Source: Halostagnicola larsenii XH-48 (GTDB taxonomy: Archaea; Halobacteriota; Halobacteria; Halobacteriales; Natrialbaceae). From it: a DNA stretch of 64,000 nt. The notes below the pieces were generated by a model that did no database searches, had not been told where the DNA came from, and saw only the letters and a list, made by a program, of their open reading frames with translations. How positions within the stretch are numbered: the stretch's first letter is position 1; each line of letters begins with the position of its first letter. A program made the translations under genes and the position numbers. Below, in pieces: positions 17,038-24,851 of this stretch. Location of the stretch: the NCBI RefSeq assembly GCF_000517625.1, contig NZ_CP007055.1:1798001-1862000 (forward strand), given 5' to 3'.

Positions 17038-18567
17038 ATGATATCACGATCACAACTTACGACAGTTCTCGTCGCCGCGATGCTCGCGCTCTCGATGACG
17101 GGTGCGGCCCTCCCCGCGACCGCACAGGAGGATTCCGGCGAGGATGACAGAACGATCCACACGCTCGAGGACGGAGAAGACCTCTACTTCGTCTTCGGCG
17201 CGGATCTCGGCGATCAATCAGTAGAAGAGTACGTCGACGAACACTTAGAGAGCGAAGCCAGCGCCGCCTCCGACGGCTCGAGTCCGGCTGCGGATATCGT
17301 CCAGTATCAGGACGTGAACCAGACGAACGTCGACATTCAGGAAGGCGCAGCCTCAATCTCCATCGACGGCGGCGACGCGACCGCTATCCAAGAGTCTCAA
17401 CAGACGAACGAGAACACCCAGGAGGGCGAAGCCATCTCCGAGAACCAGAACCTCGAGGAGCAAAACGTCCAGTTCGAGGATGTCGGTGACGTCTACTTCC
17501 TCTTCGGCGATGACAACACCCAGCGCTTCGACGGCTGGGCGGTTGCCGGCGAAAAAGGAGGCGATCACGACAAGAAACACGACAAGGAGATAAAGTACTC
17601 CGAAGCGACCGTCACGCAGCTACAGCAGGTCGATCAGGCGAACGTCAACGAACAGAGCGTCGCCTTCTCGATCGCCGAAAACGGCAGTGACGCGCTCTCG
17701 ATTCAGGACAGTTCCCAGCTTAATTCCAACTCCCAGAGCGCGGTCGCGAACGCGCAGAACGTGAATCCGAGCACCGCTCAAGGCGGTACCCAGGTCGCCG
17801 CGTCGGACCTGGATCAGGCTCAGGAGAGTATGCAGACCAACATCAACCAGCAAGGCTTCGCCGTCGCGATCGCGATCGGCAACGAATCCACGGCGACGTC
17901 GATCCAGACGACGGACCAGTCGAACATCAACGAACAAGTCGGAAGCGCCTACTCGGCGTCCGTCCTCGAAGCGACGGAGGGCATGAACGTCGCGTCGGCG
18001 AGTACGAACGGCGGCTCCGACGTGGTCGAAACCGTTAGCGACAAACAGAAGACCGGCCACGACAAGAAGAAAGGAAGCGACAATACCGACGCGAGCGTCA
18101 GCCAGTACCAGAGCGTCGACCAGCTCAACCTCAACCAGCAGAGCTCCGCGGTCGCAATCGCACTCAACGGCAGCGAAGCGACTGCGATCCAGATCTCTCA
18201 CCAGGAGAACCACAACGCACAGGTCGGCATCTCACAGGCGCTGCCGGCGAACGAGGCCGGATCGTCACCGGGCGTTCTCTACAGCGAGGAGACGACCGTC
18301 TCGCTCAAGGGAGACAACGCGTCGGACAACCCGATCATGACGATCGACTCCGACGTTGGCGGCCAACAAAAACAGGACGTCGCCTATCAGCCCGATGCGG
18401 ACGTCGATCAGTACCAGTCGCTCTTCCAGGAGAACTTAAACGAACAGCAGGCTGCGTTCGCAGTTGCCGAGGATGGCGGTGAAGCGACATCGTCGCAAGT
18501 GAGCATGCAGTCCAACGAGAACGTTCAGTTCGGCTCCGCGATCGCTCCGTCTGCGATCCCGGCATAA
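17038..18567 (+). CDS. secreted curli-like repeat protein (five Gln/Asn/Ala modules)
   Basis: A 509-residue protein with a Sec-type signal peptide (1-30, ending ATAQ). The mature chain has five ~48-residue modules at about 87-134, 190-240, 257-308, 352-401 and 454-503. Consensus: Q-x2-Q-x-N-x-N-x-Q-x2-A-x-A-x-A-x3-G-x2-A-x-x-x-Q-x3-Q-x-N-x-N-x-Q-x-G-x-A, two strand-turn-strand units per module. The Gln/Asn ladder and alternating small residues resemble curlin (CsgA) repeats, which fold as stacked beta-solenoid amyloid. Spacers hold Lys/His-rich strings (near 174-187 and 336-349). Probable role is extracellular fibre or biofilm matrix; this is inferred. No CsgG-like exporter is visible nearby. 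Confidence 0.72.
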   Translation: MISRSQLTTVLVAAMLALSMTGAALPATAQEDSGEDDRTIHTLEDGEDLYFVFGADLGDQSVEEYVDEHLESEASAASDGSSPAADIVQYQDVNQTNVDIQEGAASISIDGGDATAIQESQQTNENTQEGEAISENQNLEEQNVQFEDVGDVYFLFGDDNTQRFDGWAVAGEKGGDHDKKHDKEIKYSEATVTQLQQVDQANVNEQSVAFSIAENGSDALSIQDSSQLNSNSQSAVANAQNVNPSTAQGGTQVAASDLDQAQESMQTNINQQGFAVAIAIGNESTATSIQTTDQSNINEQVGSAYSASVLEATEGMNVASASTNGGSDVVETVSDKQKTGHDKKKGSDNTDASVSQYQSVDQLNLNQQSSAVAIALNGSEATAIQISHQENHNAQVGISQALPANEAGSSPGVLYSEETTVSLKGDNASDNPIMTIDSDVGGQQKQDVAYQPDADVDQYQSLFQENLNEQQAAFAVAEDGGEATSSQVSMQSNENVQFGSAIAPSAIPA

Positions 18568-18688
18568 CCTGCTGGAGAGTCAAGCACCACACCATCTCGA
18601 GGCAGTCTCGAGATCGAAGCGTCCCTGATTTTTCGAGCCCAATTATCGGCCGAAGAGCGCCAGCAGTGCACTTCGAGCGCCGTCTTTC

Positions 18689-19450
18689 TTATTCTTCGTC
18701 GACGCCGGTCGTCGGTGAGTCGTCGGTTTCGCGGTGTTCGGCGAGGGCCTCGTCGATGCCCAACTCGCCCGCGGCGACGCGTTCGGCCAGCGAATCGTCG
18801 ATCGCGCGGTTCGTTTCGCTGCGCTCGCGCGAGCGGTCTTTGATCACCTGCAACTCGCCGGCGGTGGGTTCGATCTCCCGACTCTCGACGGGGTCCCCCT
18901 CGAGTCTCGCGATATTCGCGGCCGCGAGGAGGTCGCCGGCCCCTCGAGCGCCCGTTCCCAGGTACGGCGTCGTCCCCGTTTCGTCGACGAGTTCGACGCG
19001 AACGCCCTCGAGTTGGTTGACGAGCTTTGCGCTCTGGAGCCGAGAGCCGTCGCCGATCCGAACCAGCGGGTCGACGGCTTCGGCCGCTTCGCGGGTGATG
19101 ACATCGACTGCGTCGGCGATCGGAACCTGGAACGCGGCGACGATCATCTCCCCCGCGAGGACGGCGATACCCGGCTTTCGGCCGGGATCGACGCCGATGA
19201 TCGTTCGGCCGCTCTCGCCGCGAAATGCGGCGAGGGCCTGCTCGACGGCGCGTCGTGACTCGTCCGGAACGGCGACGACCGTGGGAACGCCCTCGAACGC
19301 GTCTGCGTTGTCTTCGCCCGTGATCACGACGCCGGTCTGCTCGGGGAGGTCGTCGTCGGCTTCGATCGTCGTAAACGTCGCTCCGCGGTCGCGGAGTTCG
19401 TTGACGACGCCGTGGTAGACTTCGAAGTCGGTCGTTGCGACGACGATCAC
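18689..19450 (-). CDS. RuvC/RNase H-fold protein adjacent to radB
   Basis: A 253-residue protein whose central domain (about 82-185) has the RuvC/YqgF pattern: first strand IIGVDPGRKPGIAVL (D88), VRIGDGS (D134), RVELVDETGTT (E157) and a helix with GAGDLLAAANIA (D173). This order of carboxylates fits a two-metal nuclease. The N-terminal ~80 residues look like a small alpha/beta domain and the C-terminal ~60 are charged helix. It is divergent from radB, whose product is a recombinase paralogue, so a recombination or repair role is plausible. I do not recall a characterised member; activity is inferred. Confidence 0.65.
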   Translation of the reverse strand: MIVVATTDFEVYHGVVNELRDRGATFTTIEADDDLPEQTGVVITGEDNADAFEGVPTVVAVPDESRRAVEQALAAFRGESGRTIIGVDPGRKPGIAVLAGEMIVAAFQVPIADAVDVITREAAEAVDPLVRIGDGSRLQSAKLVNQLEGVRVELVDETGTTPYLGTGARGAGDLLAAANIARLEGDPVESREIEPTAGELQVIKDRSRERSETNRAIDDSLAERVAAGELGIDEALAEHRETDDSPTTGVDEE

Positions 19451-19598
19451 ACACAGACGTTCGTCGCGGCGGGGAATAAACTATCCCGTTCGAAGAATGC
19501 GGCGCTCTCGGCTGGACTCAGTATGGGTGTGCAGTTCCGAAATCCGTCCTCGAGAACGGTTCCGGGAGGTTTTTGCTGGCAGCCATCCACGTTCGACC

Positions 19599-20318
19599 GT
19601 GAACGACGAGTCGATTCAGACCGGTTGTCCACCGGTCGACGAGTTGCTCGGCGGCGGCTTCGAGCGCGGCACCGTGACGCAACTGTACGGCCCGCCCGCC
19701 GCGGGCAAGACCAATCTGGCCCTCTCGAGCGCCGTCGAAACGGGTGCAAACGGCGGGACCGCGGTCTACATCGACACCGAAGGGGTCTCCGTCGATCGGT
19801 TTCAGCAACTGCTGTCCGCTCGCGTTGAATCCGGAGAGTCCGACCAGACGGTCGAGGATGTCGCCTCCCGAATCGTCATCGAGGACGCGCTCGATTTCGG
19901 GGAACAGGAGGAAGCCGTCCGGGACGCCGAGGAGTTCGCCGAGCGAGCGGACCTGATCGTCCTCGACAGCGCGACCGGCTTCTACCGACTCGAGCGGACC
20001 GGCGACAGCGACGGCGGGGAGGCGCTTCGGAGCGTCACCCGGCAGGTGACTCATCTCCTCTCGCTCGCGCGCAAGTACGATCTCGCGGTGGTTCTCACGA
20101 ATCAGGTGTTCGCCGATCCGGACTCGGATCGAACGCGGGCACTCGGCGGGAACACCTTAGAGCACTGGACCGGCGTCGTCGTCCGCGTCGACCGATTCCG
20201 CGGCGGGAACCGGCGAGCGACGCTCGAGAAACACCGGTCGAAGGCGGCCGGTGAATCAGCGCAGTTCCAGATCACCGATACCGGACTCGAGGGAAGTAGC
20301 GACGGGTCGAATTTCTGA
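19599..20318 (+). CDS. radB: RadB, archaeal RecA/RadA paralogue
   Basis: A 239-residue single-domain recombinase paralogue without the N-terminal helix-hairpin-helix domain of RadA. It starts with GTG at 19599 (NDESIQTGCPPVDELLGGG), close to usual RadB length. Walker A is GPPAAGKTN at about 32-40; Walker B is LIVLDSATGFYR; the L2-like region includes VVLTNQVFADPD and the family-typical GGNTLEHWTGVVVRVDR. RadB assists RadA in homologous recombination and interacts with Hjc and PolD in other archaea. It is divergent from the RuvC-fold gene. Confidence 0.93.
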   Translation: MNDESIQTGCPPVDELLGGGFERGTVTQLYGPPAAGKTNLALSSAVETGANGGTAVYIDTEGVSVDRFQQLLSARVESGESDQTVEDVASRIVIEDALDFGEQEEAVRDAEEFAERADLIVLDSATGFYRLERTGDSDGGEALRSVTRQVTHLLSLARKYDLAVVLTNQVFADPDSDRTRALGGNTLEHWTGVVVRVDRFRGGNRRATLEKHRSKAAGESAQFQITDTGLEGSSDGSNF

Positions 20319-20407
20319 TCGAACTGTGAGAGCGGTTGCTGACGTGCGGTTGTGGTAGTTCGTCGAGACAACCACCGACAAAAGACCGGGCGGCCCGCAC
20401 CGCCGTC

Positions 20408-21565
20408 TCAGATTTCGTTGAGCTTTCGCAGCAGTTGACCGCGATACTCCTCGTCGCTCGCGATGCCTTTCATCTCGAGGACGTTTCGCTCGAGTTTGTC
20501 CAGCGCGACGCGGAAGCCGTTTTCAGCGCCGTAGCCTTCGCCGGTGCCGGCGACCTGTCCTTTGTTCGTCCGGAGTCGGATCTGCACCTGTACTAGGGGA
20601 GTTCCGCGGAGCTTTTCGTTGTGCTGGTGGAGGCGAACGTGGGCGTGCATCACCTGCATCTCCTGGTACTTGTCCGCGACCGACTGAATGCTCTCCGTGA
20701 CGGACTCTCGAGTGATGGTATCGAGCAAGGATACGTTCGTAATCTGAACGTCCATGTGCTCTTCTTCCGTGTAAGTGAGCGCGCGGAGGACATCCGTCTT
20801 CGTCACGATGCCGTTGACGATGCGGTCGTCGTCCTTGGGGGTGACCATCAGGCCCGCATAGTCGTCGTCGAGCATCTCTTCGACCGCCTCCTTTGCCGTC
20901 GTATCGAGGGTCGTCGTTTCGACGGGACTGTTCATGATGTCGTAGACCGGCACGTCGAGCATTCGATCGTTGTCCCCGACGCGGTCTCCGGTCGTCATCC
21001 GTTCGTTCTGCCGGATGACGAAGTCCGCGATGTCGTGGGTGGTGACGACGCCGGTCAGGTAGCCGTTTTCGTTCAGGACCGGTAGCCGAGAGATCCCGTT
21101 CTCGCGCAGGTAGTTGATCGCCTTTCCGATCCCGTCGTTCTCGTCGACGGTGATCGGATCGTCGGAGTAGATATCCCCGACGGTGAGCGTATCTAAGTTC
21201 TCGAGGACGGCCTCGAGGATCGCGTCGCCGCTGATGACGCCCCAAAGGGCGTCGTTTTCGAACACCGGTGCGACCTTCGAGTTGCTCTCGATGAGCTGTC
21301 GTGCGGTCTCGCGGACGTCTTCGTACCGATCGAGTTTCGGTGCCGGCGAGTTTCGACTCGGTTTGAGCAGCGCCGACACTTTCGCGTCGTCCTCGACGTG
21401 GGATTGAAGGACCTCCCGCTCGCTGATGACGCCCTCGTACTCCCCGTCGTCGGTGACGATAATTCCTTTGGGGTTGCCGTTCTCGAAGGTCGAACGGACT
21501 TTCCCCATGCGTGTTCCGACATCTACTTCGATGAAGTCTTTGGTGGCGATATCAGCGATATCCAT
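20408..21565 (-). CDS. four-CBS-domain protein with C-terminal HPF/S30AE-like domain
   Basis: A 385-residue protein with four CBS motifs at about 1-55, 65-120, 127-184 and 205-265, forming two Bateman modules that would bind adenine nucleotides. Residues about 271-367 (HAHVRLHQHN, VQVQIRLRTNKG, GTGEGYGAENGFRVALDKLERNVLEMKG) resemble the beta-alpha-beta-beta-beta-alpha pattern of ribosome hibernation factors (S30AE/HPF), including a terminal helix like DKLERQL. An energy-sensing ribosome-inactivating factor is a reasonable inference. Start ATG 21565 (MDIADIATKDF); upstream extension lacks CBS-like sequence. Confidence 0.8.
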   Translation of the reverse strand: MDIADIATKDFIEVDVGTRMGKVRSTFENGNPKGIIVTDDGEYEGVISEREVLQSHVEDDAKVSALLKPSRNSPAPKLDRYEDVRETARQLIESNSKVAPVFENDALWGVISGDAILEAVLENLDTLTVGDIYSDDPITVDENDGIGKAINYLRENGISRLPVLNENGYLTGVVTTHDIADFVIRQNERMTTGDRVGDNDRMLDVPVYDIMNSPVETTTLDTTAKEAVEEMLDDDYAGLMVTPKDDDRIVNGIVTKTDVLRALTYTEEEHMDVQITNVSLLDTITRESVTESIQSVADKYQEMQVMHAHVRLHQHNEKLRGTPLVQVQIRLRTNKGQVAGTGEGYGAENGFRVALDKLERNVLEMKGIASDEEYRGQLLRKLNEI

Positions 21566-21667
21566 CGTTACGGGTGGGGCTACTCGCGCTGGGGTATTTA
21601 AGATAACGCCTGTAACGAACGGTTCCGGGGGACGCGCTTTTTTTGCACTGGAGGTGTAGGGGGCGCC

Positions 21668-21991
21668 ATGATCCCCGATATTAGCGTCTTCGGTCGATAC
21701 ACCTACCTCGTGACGGAACTGTTCTGGGGAGCGATCGCACTGATCCTCCTTCGTCGAGCGGGCGCGCTTCGAAAGGCTGCCGTGACGATTCTCGCCCTGT
21801 ATCCGGTGGCTTACGTCTGGGACAGGTATACGCTCGAGGTCGGCGTCTTCGACATCAAACTCCGAACGGGGACCGACATCGCCGGCATCCCGCTCGAAGA
21901 ACACCTCTTCATGGCCGTCGTTCCCGGACTGGTGATCGCCTTTCACGAGACGATTTTCGGTCCCCGGAGGGAGGATCGATCCGCCGCCTGA
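21668..21991 (+). CDS. single lycopene cyclase domain protein
   Basis: A 107-residue membrane protein with three hydrophobic segments matching one lycopene cyclase domain (CrtYc/CrtYd type): YTYLVTELFWGAIALILL, YPVAYVWDRYTLEVGVFDI and IPLEEHLFMAVVPGLVIAFHETI. The P-x-E-E motif is the family's signature acidic pair. Haloarchaeal CrtY normally carries two such domains in one chain, so this one-domain gene may be a half-enzyme needing a partner, or a paralogue with another role. No other carotenoid gene is nearby. It is divergent from the CBS gene. Confidence 0.78.
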   Translation: MIPDISVFGRYTYLVTELFWGAIALILLRRAGALRKAAVTILALYPVAYVWDRYTLEVGVFDIKLRTGTDIAGIPLEEHLFMAVVPGLVIAFHETIFGPRREDRSAA

Positions 21992-22076
21992 GAACGCCAG
22001 ACAGCATGTGGGACAGCCATCATGTCCTGCGACTAACCATGAACGTCTTAATACTCCGGCGTCTTGATACGAGTGA

Positions 22077-22856
22077 ATGGGCCGTGGCCCCCCGTCCGAT
22101 ACCGATTCCCGCAGAACGGATTCCATCGACGAGGAGGAATCGTCTCCGACCGTCGCATCAAGACTGGCATCGGCCGCTCGGGTACTCCTCACGCTCGGGT
22201 TGCTCTGTGGACTCGTTATCAGTGCGATAGCGGTCGGTCCGACGCTCATCGACGATTTCGGCGATTTTGGCGAGTTCGACGACCTCCCAGCGCCCAGCGA
22301 GGATCCGCCACCGGCCGGCGAGCGCGACCCGGACGTCACCGATCCGGATGATCCGAACGAAACGAGCTACGAAACCGAAGTCGAGACGGTATCCTCCGAA
22401 ACCGTCGAGGACTTCGTCCACGCGAAGGTCAACGACCGCCGTGCCGAACACGATCTCGAGGCGCTCGAATGGGACGGAACGATCGCCTCGGTCTCCCGGG
22501 CCCACAGCGAAGATATGGACGATCGGGACTATTTCGCACACACGAACCCCGATGGTGAAGACCCGTACGACCGGTTCGAAGACGTCTCGGATTACTGTCG
22601 GAGCTACGGAGAGAACCTGGCGATGAACTGGCTCGAGCGCCCCGTTCAAGAGCCAAACGAGAGTACGACCGTCGAGTACCAGACCGCAGAAGGGATCGCC
22701 GAAGCGCTCGTCGTACAGTGGATGAACTCGCCGGACCACCGCGATGCGATCCTCGAGGAGGGCCAGAGCCAATCGTGGGACCGCGCCGGCGTCGGCGTCT
22801 ACCTCTCCGAAGACGGCGAGGTCTACGCATCGCAGAATTTCTGTACGGAGTGGTGA
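22077..22856 (+). CDS. CAP-domain (SCP/PR1) extracellular protein
   Basis: A 259-residue protein with a short cytoplasmic N-terminus, one hydrophobic segment at about 35-58 (VLLTLGLLCGLVISAIAVG) and an extracellular CAP domain. A linker rich in Asp/Pro (EDPPPAGERDPDVTDPDDP) precedes it. CAP features are HAKVNDRRAEHDLEALEWD, SRAHSEDMDDRDYFAHTNP with metal-binding-type His, GENLAMNW, VVQWMNSPDHRDAIL and a terminal GVGVYLSEDGEVYASQNFC. Bacterial homologues of this type (YkwD-like) are secreted proteins of unclear enzymatic action. Downstream YihY gene is 46 bp away. Confidence 0.88.
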   Translation: MGRGPPSDTDSRRTDSIDEEESSPTVASRLASAARVLLTLGLLCGLVISAIAVGPTLIDDFGDFGEFDDLPAPSEDPPPAGERDPDVTDPDDPNETSYETEVETVSSETVEDFVHAKVNDRRAEHDLEALEWDGTIASVSRAHSEDMDDRDYFAHTNPDGEDPYDRFEDVSDYCRSYGENLAMNWLERPVQEPNESTTVEYQTAEGIAEALVVQWMNSPDHRDAILEEGQSQSWDRAGVGVYLSEDGEVYASQNFCTEW

Positions 22857-22902
22857 CCAGCGGAGACGACCTGCTCTGTGACGACCGAACGAACACACAG
22901 CT

Positions 22903-23685
22903 ATGAACCCAAAAGAGACGATCCTCGAGATCTACGCTACGGCCAGCGATCGCGACCTGACGTATCTCGCCGCGGGATTCGCGTACTACGCGTTCGTGTC
23001 GGTGATCCCGCTGATACTGCTTGCGATCGTCGTCGGCTCGCTGCTCGGCGGCGAGGACATCGCCGAGCAATTGATCAGGGTTGCCGGTGATTTCCTCCCC
23101 GAAGCCGGAGAAGAACTCGTTACGGACGCGCTAACGACGGAGTCCGGTCGCACAGAAGCGACAATCGTCGCGCTGCTGGTCGCCGTCTGGGGTGGTCTGA
23201 AGGTGTTCAGAGGGCTCAGTCTCGCATTCGACCGGGTGTACGGCACCGACGCCGAGAACTCGTTTCTCGAGCAGATAACGGACGGACTGGTCGTCATCCT
23301 CGCGGGGGCCGGCGGTATCGGATTGATGGTCGCAACGGCCGCGATTCTCGGCTTGCTCGCGGGAACGGTTCCGTTCGTCGGCGTCCTGAGCTGGCCGCTT
23401 TTGGTGCTCGGACTCTTTTTCGTCTTCCTCCCGATGTACTACGTCCTCCCACCGATCTCCCTCGAGCTACGGGAGGCGATCCCCGGAGCGGTATTCGCCG
23501 CGGTCGGCTGGACGGTTCTCCAGGCTGGCTTCCAACTCTACGCGGCCAACGCCGGCCAATACGAGGCCTACGGTGCCGTCGGTGCGGTCTTGCTGTTTGT
23601 CACCTGGCTGTACTTCGCCGGAATCCTTCTCCTGTTCGGTGCCGTCATCAACGTCGTTCGCTCGCGGCCGGATCTCGCCGAGTAA
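22903..23685 (+). CDS. YihY/BrkB family membrane protein
   Basis: A 260-residue integral membrane protein with about six helices. The family start pattern LTYLAAGFAYYAFVSVIPLILLAIVV and the middle VAVWGGLKVFRGLSLAFDRVYG, with LPPISLELREAIPGAVFAAVGWTVLQ, identify the YihY/BrkB family (once annotated ribonuclease BN in error). Function is unknown; relatives are proposed transporters or envelope proteins. It follows the CAP gene on the same strand and may be co-transcribed. Confidence 0.9.
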   Translation: MNPKETILEIYATASDRDLTYLAAGFAYYAFVSVIPLILLAIVVGSLLGGEDIAEQLIRVAGDFLPEAGEELVTDALTTESGRTEATIVALLVAVWGGLKVFRGLSLAFDRVYGTDAENSFLEQITDGLVVILAGAGGIGLMVATAAILGLLAGTVPFVGVLSWPLLVLGLFFVFLPMYYVLPPISLELREAIPGAVFAAVGWTVLQAGFQLYAANAGQYEAYGAVGAVLLFVTWLYFAGILLLFGAVINVVRSRPDLAE

Positions 23686-23795
23686 GCCCGCGCGCAAACG
23701 CGTTCGAAACCGTAACTCGATCGGTCAGTATCCCGCAGCTCGATCGGCCAGTATCGTGGAGAAAGATTATGCTATCGGCGAGTAGAAACCAAACC

Positions 23796-24545
23796 ATGAC
23801 CGACGATTCGGATTCTGCGGACGGATCGACGCCCGGCGGCGGTCCGACTCGAGTCGTTTCGGAGACGAGCGTCGACGACATCCTCGAGTCGATCGACTCG
23901 TCTCCGGAGACGGTTCGGGACGACCCCGGCGACGAAACGCAACGAGACGGGGTAAACCGAGACGAGACGAAAGAGCCGGACGAAAGCGACGACTCGCGCC
24001 CCCTCGAGTCCGACGACGAAGACGAGTTCAACGCCGATTCGATCGACGACTCGAAACCGACCACGACGACCATCGAAACCGGTCAGCCGGCCGATCCCAA
24101 CGCCGTCGCCGCGGACGCCGACTCGAGTGTAGCGTCGCCCGACGAGACCGCTTCAGCGGAGCCAGACAAAGGAGACCCCGCTCGCGAGGACGACAGCCCG
24201 GGACTTCCCTCGCGTATCGAACGCGGTGCGGTTACCGGTGCCGACGTCCGTGCGGCAGAGACCGGCGACGGCCGCGAGGAGACGACCGACATCGGCGACA
24301 TCGATCTCTCGATGGACGACCTCGAGTCCTCGCGCGAGAGCGCCGGTCCATCGGGGAGCAAGCGCGGCAGGTCGTCGACCGACGGCCCGCTCTCGGGCAC
24401 GATCGGATCCGGCGCTCCGAAATCCGACGACGGCGGTGTCAGCGACGACGAGACCACACCCGACCACGGCGACGCCGACGAGTCGGGGACAGAGGCCTCC
24501 TCGAGCGGCGTGTTCGGACGGTTGAAAGGGCTGTTCTCGAGGTGA
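23796..24545 (+). CDS. acidic low-complexity hypothetical protein
   Basis: A 249-residue, Asp/Glu/Ser-rich protein with almost no hydrophobic core and no cysteine. A few motifs could be docking sites: SETSVDDILESID near the start, IGDIDLSMDDLESS near the middle and a final GVFGRLKGLFSR amphipathic, basic helix that could bind a membrane. ATG 23796 (MTDDSDSADG) was preferred to 23769. Likely intrinsically disordered. I do not recognise the family. Confidence 0.6.
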   Translation: MTDDSDSADGSTPGGGPTRVVSETSVDDILESIDSSPETVRDDPGDETQRDGVNRDETKEPDESDDSRPLESDDEDEFNADSIDDSKPTTTTIETGQPADPNAVAADADSSVASPDETASAEPDKGDPAREDDSPGLPSRIERGAVTGADVRAAETGDGREETTDIGDIDLSMDDLESSRESAGPSGSKRGRSSTDGPLSGTIGSGAPKSDDGGVSDDETTPDHGDADESGTEASSSGVFGRLKGLFSR

Positions 24546-24654
24546 AGACGCGCTCGCGCCGTTGGATCTGTTATTGGCAACCCGCAGCCACCAGACAATC
24601 AGTTCGCCCCTTGAGTTCGTTTGCTCCGCTCAGCGGGTGTGTTCTGTGAAAATC

Positions 24655-24674
24655 GGGTTGGGGCAGATTTGAAC
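24655..24674 (+). repeat. direct repeat of the tRNA-Val 3' end (possible att scar)
   Basis: Twenty bases identical to 24853-24872, which are the complement of the acceptor stem and T-loop of tRNA-Val. The copy lies 178 bp beyond the tRNA's 3' end, on the side where a tRNA-targeting integrase would leave a second attachment site. A partial inverted copy (GTTCAAATCTCCC) is at about 24733-24745. Confidence 0.6.
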
Positions 24675-24851
24675 AACGTCAAGACGGTCCGGGTCGCTCA
24701 CGTCGTTCGCTTCCCGGGCTGCGACTTGCCTCGTTCAAATCTCCCGTGACAATTTTTCAGCGACGAGCGCCTCGCTTCGCTCGCGGCTTCGCCGTTCGCG
24801 ATCGTGGCGCGACGCGCCACGCACCGCTCGTCGCGTTGTGTCGCTGAGAAA
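24675..24851. other. hairpin-rich spacer between tRNA-end repeats
   Basis: No gene. Nested inverted repeats: CAGCGAC (24758-24764) pairs with GTCGCTG (24840-24846), GCGACGAGCG (24760-24769) with CGCTCGTCGC (24825-24834), and GTGGCGC (24804-24810) with GCGCCAC (24814-24820). This could fold into a large cruciform or transcript hairpin ending the tRNA transcript. Confidence 0.5.

Noticed and set aside
21566-22339. long N-terminal extension of the CBS protein
   Set aside because: Ser/Arg-rich, overlaps the lycopene cyclase and CAP genes on the other strand; the protein begins at MDIADIA.
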